Part shown: piece after piece, positions 7,508 to 16,562 of the stretch
Numbering within the stretch: the stretch's first letter is position 1
How the letters are laid out: each line of letters opens with the position of its first letter
Source of the DNA: CAZHTS01 sp964535315
Lineage (GTDB): Bacteria; Chloroflexota; Anaerolineae; Anaerolineales; Anaerolineaceae
NCBI GenBank assembly: GCA_964535315.1
Contig: CAZHTS010000006.1
Coordinates: 32,061-96,060, forward strand
DNA: 64,000 nucleotides
Direction: 5' to 3'
Notes under the pieces: model-generated
The model's database searches: none
What the model was told of the DNA's origin: nothing
The model's input: only the letters and a program-made list of their open reading frames with translations
Position numbers and translations under genes: made by a program

Positions 7508-8645
7508 ACGTTTTTCTTCAATTGCGCTCAGTCATTTATTGATTGACATGCTCAACGGGCAGCGCAGCATCCTGCTGGCCTATTTGAGCGTGCCGCTGGG
7601 ACTGACGAATACAGCCCTGGGGGCGATTTCGACGGTGTATTCGCTGGCGGCGGCGCTGGCCCAGGTGATCTTTGGTTACGTGGCCGATAAGCTGGGGGCG
7701 CGCTGGGTGGTGGCGGGCGGTGTGATCTGGATGGCGGCGTTCTTCTCGCTGGCGCTGGTCACGCCGGGTTACGCTGCGGTGGTGCTGTTGATCGTCGGCA
7801 GCATGGGCTCGGGGGCGTTCCACTCGGGCGGGGCGATGCAGGCCACTTCGCTGGCGCACCTGCGCATGCCCGACCGTGAAACGGCGGCGGCGTCGTTCTT
7901 CTTTGTGTTCGGCCAGTTGGGCTTTTTCTTTGGGCCGTTGATGGGCGGTTGGATGTTGGAACAATGGGGGCCGTTGGGGCTGCTGTCGCTTTCGGCAGTG
8001 ACGGTGTTGATGGGCGCCAACGCCGCCTGGCAGCTGGGAGTGGTGGCGCCGCAAGAGAGCGCAGCCGCCGCGGCAAAGCCGGCGGGACGTTCCGTCTCGC
8101 TGGCGGTGGTGTTGGTGCTGGTGGCGGTTACGGCGCTGCAATCGTGGGTCTCACAGGGCATCACCACCTTTGTGCCCAAGTATTTGAGCGACTTGAATTA
8201 TTCGGCGACCGAGTACGGTATTCTCTCGGCGCTGTTCATGGGTGGGGCGGCGCTGGGCAACCTGATCGGCGGGCAGATGTCGGACTGCTACGGACGGACG
8301 AAGGTCATCCTGGTGGCGATGAGCATTGCTGCGCCGCCGACCTTCTTGATCGGCGCGGTGACGCAGCTGAACTGGTTGTATCTGATCATCCCGTTGGCCG
8401 GCGTGGCCTCGGGTTCGGCGTTCAGCGCCATCATCGTACTGGCGCAGCGGGTGGCGCCGACCGGCCAGGGGTTGGCCTCGGGCCTGGCGCTGGCGCTGGT
8501 GTTTTCCAGCGGGGCGCTGGGGGTGACGGCGTGCGGCTGGGTGGTCGATCGCTGGGGTTTTGCGGTTAATTTCTATCTGCTGGCCGGGCTGTCGCTGCTG
8601 GCCGGGCTGCTGGCGCCGCTGTTGGATAAAGAACGGGAAAATTGA
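7470..8645 (+). CDS. MFS exporter related to fosmidomycin-resistance (Fsr) proteins
   Basis: The 391-residue polytopic membrane protein has about 12 predicted helices. Its N-terminus SHLLIDMLNGQRSILLAY and the GYVADKLGARW loop (the MFS motif between helices 2 and 3) resemble the Fsr branch of drug exporters. The real start is ATG 7470, 6 bases after GGAAGGAG (7457-7464); the open frame continues upstream but without a ribosome site. It overlaps nadD by 38 bases. The next gene begins 11 bases after its stop, so it may be co-transcribed with the iron exporter. The substrate is unknown; drug or metabolite efflux is inferred from family membership. Confidence 0.8.
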   Translation: MTKTSPLQLLVDKRFSSIALSHLLIDMLNGQRSILLAYLSVPLGLTNTALGAISTVYSLAAALAQVIFGYVADKLGARWVVAGGVIWMAAFFSLALVTPGYAAVVLLIVGSMGSGAFHSGGAMQATSLAHLRMPDRETAAASFFFVFGQLGFFFGPLMGGWMLEQWGPLGLLSLSAVTVLMGANAAWQLGVVAPQESAAAAAKPAGRSVSLAVVLVLVAVTALQSWVSQGITTFVPKYLSDLNYSATEYGILSALFMGGAALGNLIGGQMSDCYGRTKVILVAMSIAAPPTFLIGAVTQLNWLYLIIPLAGVASGSAFSAIIVLAQRVAPTGQGLASGLALALVFSSGALGVTACGWVVDRWGFAVNFYLLAGLSLLAGLLAPLLDKEREN

Positions 8646-8656
8646 CGGGAGGCATC

Positions 8657-9775
8657 ATGGACGAGCGAACGAAAGCGCAGTATCTGGACAACTGGGATGA
8701 TGAGCGCAATGCGGCAGCGTTGTATGAGCTGCTGGCGCAGGCCGAGAAGGACGAACGCCTGGCGGAGATCTACCGGCGGATGGCGGCGGTGGAAGTGCGC
8801 CATGCGACCCGTTGGGAGGAGGGGCTGGCGGAAGCGGGGGTGCCGCTGCCGGTTTTCAAGCTTTCTTGGCGGACGCGCAGCCTGGGCTGGCTGGCGAAGC
8901 GCTTTGGGCCGGCGCTGGTGCTGCCGAGCATTCAGGCGATGGAACAGCGCGGCACGGAAAGTTACCAGAGCCAGACGGCCGGCCAGATGGCCGGCGAGGA
9001 ACGTTCGCACGCCCGTTTGTTGAGCCAGATTGCAGGTACGACGCGGGGTGGGGTAGAAGGCGGGACGCTGGCGCTGCTCGAGGGCCGGCACCGTGCCAGC
9101 GGCGGCAATGCGCTGCGGGCGGCGGTGTTGGGCGCCAACGACGGGTTGGTCTCGAACCTCAGCCTGGTGATGGGCGTGGCGGGGGCGGCGCTGTCGAGCC
9201 AGTCGATCCTGATTACCGGGCTGGCGGGGCTGCTGGCCGGGGCGTGTTCGATGGCGTTGGGCGAGTGGCTGTCGGTGCAGAGTTCACGTGAGTTGTACGC
9301 CAACCAGATTCGCATCGAAAAGGCCGAAATCGAGAGCGCGCCCGAAGCGGAGGCCGAGGAACTGGCGTTGATCTACGAGGCGCGCGGGCTGAAGCCCGAA
9401 CAGGCGCGCACGCTGGCGCGGCAGATCATGGCCAATCACGAGAGTGCGGTGGAAACGATGGCGCGCGAGGAACTGGGCATCGATCCCGAGGAACTGGGCG
9501 GTTCGGCCTGGGAGGCGGCGGTGACCTCGTTTGTGTTGTTTGCGATTGGCGCAATTGTGCCGGTGCTGCCGTTCATCTTTACTGCCGGCAACACGGCGGT
9601 GATCGCCAGCATCGCCTTGAGCACGGTGGGGCTGTTTGTGTTGGGGGCGGCGATTACCCTGTTCACCGGGCGGAGCGTGTGGTCTTCGGGGATGCGCATG
9701 GTGATCTTTGGGCTGCTGGCGGCGGCGCTTACCTTTGGCATTGGCCGGTTGATTGGGGTGAGTATTGCGGGTTGA
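8657..9775 (+). CDS. MbfA-like iron/manganese exporter: ferritin-like domain fused to VIT1/CCC1
   Basis: The 372-residue protein has residues 1-135 as a ferritin-like (rubrerythrin) four-helix segment with metal-ligand patterns AALYELLAQAEKDE, EVRHATRWEEG and GEERSHARLL. Residues 150-372 form a VIT1/CCC1 transporter with the hallmark LGANDGLVSNLSLVMGVAGA and about five helices. Such fusions (Bradyrhizobium MbfA, erythrin-VIT1) export iron or manganese from the cytosol, with the ferritin-like part delivering Fe(II). The start is fixed by GGGAGG at 8648-8653. It ends the operon running from obgE. Confidence 0.88.
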   Translation: MDERTKAQYLDNWDDERNAAALYELLAQAEKDERLAEIYRRMAAVEVRHATRWEEGLAEAGVPLPVFKLSWRTRSLGWLAKRFGPALVLPSIQAMEQRGTESYQSQTAGQMAGEERSHARLLSQIAGTTRGGVEGGTLALLEGRHRASGGNALRAAVLGANDGLVSNLSLVMGVAGAALSSQSILITGLAGLLAGACSMALGEWLSVQSSRELYANQIRIEKAEIESAPEAEAEELALIYEARGLKPEQARTLARQIMANHESAVETMAREELGIDPEELGGSAWEAAVTSFVLFAIGAIVPVLPFIFTAGNTAVIASIALSTVGLFVLGAAITLFTGRSVWSSGMRMVIFGLLAAALTFGIGRLIGVSIAG

Positions 9776-9834
9776 GCGCCGGACGAAGTAGAGAGACGGG
9801 GGGAAGGGTACAAAAAAGAATACAAAGCTGGCTA

Positions 9835-9863
9835 TTGACAAAATCGTGGAATACTCCTATAAT
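9835..9863 (+). promoter_or_regulatory. Consensus promoter of the inositol regulator gene
   Basis: TTGACA (9835-9840) and TATAAT (9858-9863) are separated by 17 bases, a perfect housekeeping promoter. The predicted start (about 9870) lies inside a LacI-type operator, so the regulator probably represses its own gene. Confidence 0.92.
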
Positions 9864-9876
9864 GTTCACGTGTGCA
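9863..9876 (+). promoter_or_regulatory. Inositol-regulator operator 1 (degraded left half)
   Basis: TGTTCACGTGTGCA matches the 14-base palindrome found three more times in this locus at 12 of 14 positions; the right half-site is intact. It overlaps the last base of the -10 and the predicted transcription start, a classic repressing position. The weaker site could give partial autoregulation. Confidence 0.8.
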
Positions 9877-9942
9877 TAAAATGCTGTCAGGCATGGACGG
9901 CGCGATTTTCCCCTCTTTGATAACAGAACAGGCACAGGCAAT

Positions 9943-10971
9943 ATGGGTCGCAAGGTTTCCATTCAGGACATAGCGAAGGCGGCGGGTGTTTCGCACACCA
10001 CCGTGTCGCGCGCCTTGCGCAACAGCCCGTTGATCAGCCGGGAGGTGCGCGAGCGGATTCAAAGCGTGGCGCAGCAGCTGGATTACACCCCCAACGCGCT
10101 GGCGCAGGGCTTGAAGATGCAGCGCTCGAACACCATCGGCCTGGTGGTGACGACGATTGCCGATCCGTTTGTGGGCCGCGTGGTGCGCGGCATCGAAGAG
10201 GTGGCGCAGGCGGCGGGGATGAGCGTGATTCTGAGCGCCTCGTACAACGACCCGGAACGTGAGATGGAGACGATCGAGAATTTTCAGCGCCGCCGGGTGG
10301 ACGGAATTATCGTGGCGGCGGCGCAGATCAGCGACCAGTACGCCCACCGCCTGTCGCGCATCGACGTGCCAACGGTGGTGATCAATCACCAGGCGGAGTC
10401 GGATCTGGCGCTGTTGCACTCGATTGCGGTGGACGATTACATGGGGGCGCGCCAGGCGGTCGAACACCTGTTGGGGTTGGGGCACCGGCGGATCGGTTAC
10501 CTGGGGGCGGGCAACCGGCCGCGTTCTAACCGGCGACGGTTGCAGGCTTACCGCGACGCCTTGCACGAAGCCGGCCTGGATGCGGCGGAATGGGTGCGCA
10601 TCGCCTCGCCGGAGCATCGTTATCACTCGGATGACGTGATGGCCGGGCGCACGCTGCTGCCCGAACTGCTGGACGGCGGGGTGACAGCGCTGTTTTGTTA
10701 TAACGACATGATCGCGATTGGGGGATTGCTGGCGTGCAGTGAGCGACGCCTGAGGGTTCCTGAACAGTTCAGTCTTATTGGTTTTGATGATATCGAGCTG
10801 GCGCAATACGTGACGCCGGGGCTGACCACCATTCATCAGCCGAAGCTGCGGCTGGGGCAGATGGCGATGGAGATGCTCCTGGAATTGGTGGCCGGGCGTG
10901 AAGTGTGCGACCAGGTATTGGCGACGGAGTTGATCTTGAGAGGGACGACCGCCGGTTTGAGCGGTCGCTAG
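9943..10971 (+). CDS. LacI-family transcriptional regulator of the inositol locus
   Basis: The 342-residue protein has an N-terminal LacI helix-turn-helix (VSIQDIAKAAGVSHTTVSRALR, about residues 5-26) with hinge helix, followed by a two-lobed periplasmic-binding-like sugar sensor (about 62-335). The palindrome TGCACACGTGTGCA with central CACGTG fits LacI-family half-site spacing. It occurs at this gene's promoter, before iolB and twice before the transaldolase gene, so this protein is very likely its reader. The ligand is probably an inositol-pathway intermediate. In many bacteria iol genes are instead controlled by IolR of the DeoR or GntR/RpiR families. Confidence 0.9.
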   Translation: MGRKVSIQDIAKAAGVSHTTVSRALRNSPLISREVRERIQSVAQQLDYTPNALAQGLKMQRSNTIGLVVTTIADPFVGRVVRGIEEVAQAAGMSVILSASYNDPEREMETIENFQRRRVDGIIVAAAQISDQYAHRLSRIDVPTVVINHQAESDLALLHSIAVDDYMGARQAVEHLLGLGHRRIGYLGAGNRPRSNRRRLQAYRDALHEAGLDAAEWVRIASPEHRYHSDDVMAGRTLLPELLDGGVTALFCYNDMIAIGGLLACSERRLRVPEQFSLIGFDDIELAQYVTPGLTTIHQPKLRLGQMAMEMLLELVAGREVCDQVLATELILRGTTAGLSGR

Positions 10972-11016
10972 GTGCGGCGCCGCCGGCGAGGGCGGGGCGA
11001 AGTCAGAAAGGTTTGA

Positions 11017-11030
11017 TGCACACGTGTGCA
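11017..11030 (+). promoter_or_regulatory. Inositol-regulator operator 2, before iolB
   Basis: A perfect TGCACACGTGTGCA palindrome ends one base before the iolB AAGGAG site (11032-11036). No clear -35/-10 pair is visible in the 45 bases between lacI and this site, so a bound repressor here may act as a roadblock to read-through from the lacI promoter. Confidence 0.85.
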
Positions 11031-11041
11031 AAGGAGCGTTT

Positions 11042-11935
11042 ATGCAGTACCACTCTCAGAATCTGGTCATCCACCCCGAGAAAAGCGACGACCCTCACCG
11101 CATCGTAGAGGTCACGCCGCAGATGGCGGGCTGGGAGACCCTCTCTTTCCAGGCTCGCCGGCTGCCGGCCGGGGAGCAGTGGCGTTTTGATAGCGGTGAG
11201 GCCGAACTGGCGCTGGTGGTGTTGGCCGGGCGATTGGACGTCGTCTCGCCGCGTGGCGAGTGGCGCGGTCTGGGCGAGCGGCCAACGGTCTTCTCCGGCA
11301 AGCCCTATGCGCTCTACCTGCCGCGCCGCACCCCCTTTGCCGTGCAGGCGCAGAGCGATTGCGAATTTGCGCTGGCCTGGACGCCGGTGCAGGGTGATTT
11401 TGCACCGCGGCTGGTGACGCCGGCCGAGGTAACGGTAGAGATCCGCGGCGGCGATAACGCCACCCGCCAGATCAACAGCATCCTCCCGCCAGGCTTCCCC
11501 TGCGAACGACTGGTGGTGGTAGAGGTGTATACGCCGGGCGGCAACTGGTCGAGTTACCCGCCGCACAAACACGACGTACATAAAACGGATGCTCAGGGCA
11601 AGATTCTGGAGGCCGACCTGGACGAGATCTATTATTACCGCATGGATCGCCCCGAGGGCTATGCTTTCCAGTATATCTATACCGACCCCGAGTCGCCGTT
11701 GCAGCGGGCAGGAACGCCGCTCGACGCGGTGGTGCGGGTGCGCGACCACGATGTGGCGTTGATCCCGGAGGGATACCATCCGGTTGCCAGCCCGCCGGGG
11801 TACACGTGCTATTATCTCAACGTGCTGGCGGGCAGCGCACAAAGCCTGGCGGCCACGGATGACCCGGCTTATACGTGGGTCAAGGGTGCGTACCGCGGGC
11901 GAGACGGGCGCGTGCCGTTGTACCCGCTCGATTGA
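11042..11935 (+). CDS. iolB: 5-deoxy-glucuronate isomerase
   Basis: The 297-residue bicupin enzyme isomerises 5-deoxy-D-glucuronate to 2-deoxy-5-keto-D-gluconate (DKG) in inositol breakdown. The second cupin shows metal-ligand residues in NWSSYPPHKHDVH and EIYYYRMDRPEGYAFQ, and the C-terminal EGYHPVASPPGYTCYYLN is characteristic. Length is normal for IolB. ATG 11042 follows AAGGAG with correct spacing; in-frame GTG 11024 lies inside the operator and is rejected. It is the first structural gene of the locus and ends 28 bases before iolD. Confidence 0.95.
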   Translation: MQYHSQNLVIHPEKSDDPHRIVEVTPQMAGWETLSFQARRLPAGEQWRFDSGEAELALVVLAGRLDVVSPRGEWRGLGERPTVFSGKPYALYLPRRTPFAVQAQSDCEFALAWTPVQGDFAPRLVTPAEVTVEIRGGDNATRQINSILPPGFPCERLVVVEVYTPGGNWSSYPPHKHDVHKTDAQGKILEADLDEIYYYRMDRPEGYAFQYIYTDPESPLQRAGTPLDAVVRVRDHDVALIPEGYHPVASPPGYTCYYLNVLAGSAQSLAATDDPAYTWVKGAYRGRDGRVPLYPLD

Positions 11936-11963
11936 ATTCATTGTGGCGAGAGGAGAGAATGGT

Positions 11964-13859
11964 ATGAGCGTTCAAGCAACCCGACGGATGACGATGGCAC
12001 AGGCGTTGATCGCCTTCTTGCAGCAGCAATACGTGGAGCGAGACGGGATCGAGCAGCCTTTCTTTGCCGGTTGTTTTGGGATCTTTGGTCATGGCATCGT
12101 GGGTGGGATCGGCCAGGCGCTGCAACAGATGCCCGAGTTTCGCTATTACCAGGCGCGCAACGAGCAGGCGATGGTGCACATGGCTACGGCCTATGCCAAG
12201 ACGCGCAACCGGCTGCAAACGTTGGTATGCACCTCTTCGATTGGCCCCGGGGCGACGAATATGATTACCGGAGCGGCGACGGCGACGATCAACCGCCTGC
12301 CGGTGTTGCTGCTGCCGGGCGACATTTTTGCACGGCGTAACGTCGCGCCGGTGCTGCAACAACTGGAGGCGGCCTACAGTCAGGACATTTCGGTCAACGA
12401 CTGCTTCAAACCGGTCAGTCGTTATTGGGATCGCATCAACCGGGCCGATCAACTGCTGCTGGCGCTGCCCGAGGCGCTGCGCGTGCTGACCAGCCCGGCG
12501 GAAACGGGCGCGGTGACGCTGGCCCTGCCGCAGGACGTGCAGGCCGAGGCCTTCGACTACCCGGCGGCGTTCTTCCACAAGCGGGTGTGGCGGGTGCCGC
12601 GCAACCGGCCGGACCGCGACGCGCTGCGCCGGGCGGCGGAACGCATTCGCGCCAGCCGTAGACCGTTGATCGTGGCCGGGGGCGGGGTGATTTATTCCGA
12701 GGCGTGTGAACTGCTGCGCCGCTTTGTCGATCAGAGCGGCATTCCCGTGGGGGAGACGATGGCCGGCAAGGGCAGCCTGCGTTACGATCACCCGCTCAAC
12801 CTGGGCGCCATTGGCGTGACCGGTACGCTGGCGGCCAACCGGGCGGCGGCCGAGGCCGACCTGGTGATCGGGATCGGGACGCGCTACAGCGACTTTACCA
12901 CCGCCTCGAAGACGGCCTTCAGCAACCCGGACGTGCAATTTATCAATATCAATGTGACCGGGTTCGACGCCGGCAAACATGCCGGGCTGGCGCTGGTGGG
13001 CGACGCCCGCGAGACGCTGGAAGAATTGCTGGCGGCGCTGGCGGGGTATTCGGTGGCGGCCGAATATCGCCGCACGGCCCAGGAACTGCACGATGCCTGG
13101 GAGGCGGAGGTGGCGCGCATCTATGCCATCCGCCATACCCCGTTGCCCAGCCAGGGTGAATTGATCGGGGCGGTAAACGAGCTTTCGCACCCCGAAGGGA
13201 TCATGGTCAATGCGGCCGGCAGCATGCCCGGCGATTTGCACAAGCTGTGGCGGGCGCGTCACCCCAAGAATTTTCACATGGAGTACGGCAACTCGTGCAT
13301 GGGTTACGAAATCGCCGGCGGGCTGGGCGTCAAGATGGCCGCCCCGGAGCGCGAGGTGTACGTCATCGTCGGCGATGGCAGCTATCTGATGCTGTCGGCC
13401 GACCTGGCAACCTCGATCCAGGAGGGGTATAAGCTGACCGTGATCCTGTGGGACAATTCGGGCTTCAAGAGCATCGGCTCGTTGAGCCGCTCGCTGGGCC
13501 AGGACGGTTTTGGGACGCGTTTCGTCTTTCGCCAGGACGGGGTGTTGGTGGGCGACTCGGCCGGCGAGAATGTGCAGACTCTGCCGTTAGATCTGGCGGC
13601 GAATGCGCGTTCGCTGGGGGCGCACGTGATCGAATGCCAGACGTATGATGACTTTGTGGCGGCGCTGGCGGCGGCGGAGAAGATTGAGCGTACGACGGTC
13701 ATCTACATCCGCAACGATCGCTGGTTTGGCGTGCCGGGCTACGAGAGCTGGTGGGACGTGCCGGTGGCCGAGGTCAGCGCCATGCCGGCAGTTCAGGAAG
13801 CGCGCCAGGCCTGGGAGGCGAAGCGGGCCGAAGAGCGCTATTTCTTCCCGGCCGAATAG
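11964..13859 (+). CDS. iolD: 3D-(3,5/4)-trihydroxycyclohexane-1,2-dione hydrolase
   Basis: The 631-residue thiamine-diphosphate enzyme opens the ring of trihydroxycyclohexane-dione to give 5-deoxyglucuronate. It has the N-terminal TPP-PYR domain with the catalytic glutamate region QARNEQAMVHMATAYAK, the central domain, and the C-terminal TPP-PP domain. The Mg-binding motif there starts at VGDGSYLML and ends at WDNSGFKS. Length agrees with IolD (about 637). The start is ATG 11964 after AGAGGAGAG (11950-11957); upstream in-frame codons lie inside iolB. It is the third enzyme of the pathway, with its product fed to IolB. Confidence 0.95.
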   Translation: MSVQATRRMTMAQALIAFLQQQYVERDGIEQPFFAGCFGIFGHGIVGGIGQALQQMPEFRYYQARNEQAMVHMATAYAKTRNRLQTLVCTSSIGPGATNMITGAATATINRLPVLLLPGDIFARRNVAPVLQQLEAAYSQDISVNDCFKPVSRYWDRINRADQLLLALPEALRVLTSPAETGAVTLALPQDVQAEAFDYPAAFFHKRVWRVPRNRPDRDALRRAAERIRASRRPLIVAGGGVIYSEACELLRRFVDQSGIPVGETMAGKGSLRYDHPLNLGAIGVTGTLAANRAAAEADLVIGIGTRYSDFTTASKTAFSNPDVQFININVTGFDAGKHAGLALVGDARETLEELLAALAGYSVAAEYRRTAQELHDAWEAEVARIYAIRHTPLPSQGELIGAVNELSHPEGIMVNAAGSMPGDLHKLWRARHPKNFHMEYGNSCMGYEIAGGLGVKMAAPEREVYVIVGDGSYLMLSADLATSIQEGYKLTVILWDNSGFKSIGSLSRSLGQDGFGTRFVFRQDGVLVGDSAGENVQTLPLDLAANARSLGAHVIECQTYDDFVAALAAAEKIERTTVIYIRNDRWFGVPGYESWWDVPVAEVSAMPAVQEARQAWEAKRAEERYFFPAE

Positions 13860-13888
13860 GGTATGAGTTCGATGAGAGGAGGGACGAC

Positions 13889-15422
13889 TTGGTAGAGCAA
13901 ACGCAAGCAGCCAGCATAACCCCTGGCGTCACGCTGCTGCGCATGGAAGCAATCAGCAAGAGTTTCCCGGGGGTGCGCGCCCTGAAAAATGTGCACCTGG
14001 AAGTGCGCAAGGGCGAGGTACACGCCCTGCTGGGCGAGAACGGCGCGGGAAAGTCGACGTTGATGAAGATCCTTTCGGGAGCTTACCAGCGTGATGCGGG
14101 CGAGATTTATTGGGAAGGCAAAAAGATCGAGATCCGCGACCCCAAAGAATCACAGCGGGCCGGGATTGGCATCATCTATCAGGAATTCAACCTGGTGCCG
14201 CAGTTGAGCATTGCCGAGAATGTATGGATCGGGCGCGAGTTCTTCAAGAACAAGGCCCTGCACCTGATTGACTGGCAGGAGATGTACCGTCGCACCGAGG
14301 TGCTGCTGCACGAATTGCACCTCAACCTCGACCCGCGCCGCCCGGTGCAGGGGCTGGGGGTGGCGCACCAGCAGATGGTTGAGATCGCCAAGGCGCTCTC
14401 GCTGGACGCCCGTTTACTGATCATGGACGAGCCGACCAGCGCCCTGACCGATACCGAAATCCAGCAGTTGTTTGCGGTGATCGAAAAGCTCAAGCAGCGC
14501 GGCGTGTCGGTGGTGTTCATTTCGCATCATCTGGACGAGGTGTTTAAAATCTGCGACCGGGGCACGGTGCTGCGGGATGGCGAGTTCATCAAGACGGTGG
14601 ACTTGAAATGGTCGAACGAAGAAGAAATCATCCAGTTGATGGTTGGGCGCAGCCTGGATCAACAATTTCCCAAGGTGGCCAGCCGGCGAGGGGCAGAGGC
14701 GCTGCGGGTGGAGCACCTGTGCCGGGATGACGTGCTGCACGATATCAACTTCAGCGCCTACACCGGCGAGATTCTGGGCATTGCCGGTCTGGTGGGGGCG
14801 GGGCGCACCGAACTGATGAAGGCGGTGTTTGGCGCTGACCGGCCGACGGCGGGCAAGATCTTTGTCATGGGCAAAGAGATTCGCATCACTTCGCCGGAAG
14901 CAGCCATTCGGGCCGGGATCGGCCTGCTGCCGGAGGATCGTAAACAGGAGGGTCTGGTGCTGCTGTTGTCGGTGTTGCACAACATCAGCATGGCCAGCCT
15001 GGAGCGATTGCAGGGCAAGAGTGGGTTGTTGCGGCTGAAGGTCGAACGCAGCCAGGTGCAGGAATTCGTCGATAAATTGCGCATCCTGACGCCGGGCGTC
15101 CAGCAACAGGTGCAATACCTGAGCGGCGGCAACCAGCAGAAGGTGGTGCTGGCCAAATGGTTGGCCGGCCAGTCCCGCATCCTGATCTTTGATGAGCCGA
15201 CGCGCGGGATCGATGTGGGCGCCAAAGTGGAGGTCTACAACCTGATGAACAGCCTGGTGGAAAACGGCGTGGCGGTGATCATGGTGTCGTCCGAAATGCC
15301 GGAATTGCTGGGCATGAGCGATCGCATCCTGGTGATGCACGAAGGTCGTCTGTCGGCCGAGTTCGACCGCTCGGAAGCAACGCAGGAAAAAGTTTTGGCA
15401 GCAGCGATGGGAGTGTATAACA

Positions 15423-15451
<29 letters not shown>
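13889..15451 (+). CDS. Sugar ABC transporter ATP-binding protein (RbsA/MglA type), probable inositol importer
   Basis: The 520-residue peripheral membrane ATPase has two nucleotide-binding domains. Domain 1 has Walker A GENGAGKST and Walker B LLIMDEPTSA. Domain 2 has a degenerate Walker A, LVGAGRTEL, with ABC signature LSGGNQQK and LIFDEPTRG. This double layout is typical of CUT2 importers for monosaccharides and inositol. The start is TTG 13889, 5 bases after GAGAGGAGGG (13874-13883); no better ATG exists between the ribosome site and domain 1. It overlaps the permease gene by 29 bases. Substrate assignment to inositol rests on its place between iolD and iolA. Confidence 0.9.
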
Positions 15452-16433
<982 letters not shown>

Positions 16434-16562
16434 GCGTGGGAATATGCATGCCGTCGGTCTGGGCCGGTGAAAGGAGGTAGACTGCGCTGGAGAAGAAGAA
16501 CGTCGTCCCATGTATGCAACTGTCCGTAATTTGATCTATCACGAAATTCTAGGAGGAACGAT

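Noticed and set aside
11784..11963. Longer N-terminus for IolD
   Set aside because: The in-frame extension lies within iolB and lacks a ribosome site. ATG 11964 has AGAGGAGAG and gives the normal family length.
11880..13277. 465-codon open frame on the minus strand across iolD
   Set aside because: Antisense shadow of iolD, with low-complexity His/Arg/Gln composition and no recognisable domain.
13751..13888. Longer N-terminus for the ABC ATPase
   Set aside because: It would be encoded inside iolD. TTG 13889 has a strong ribosome site and the expected domain start.
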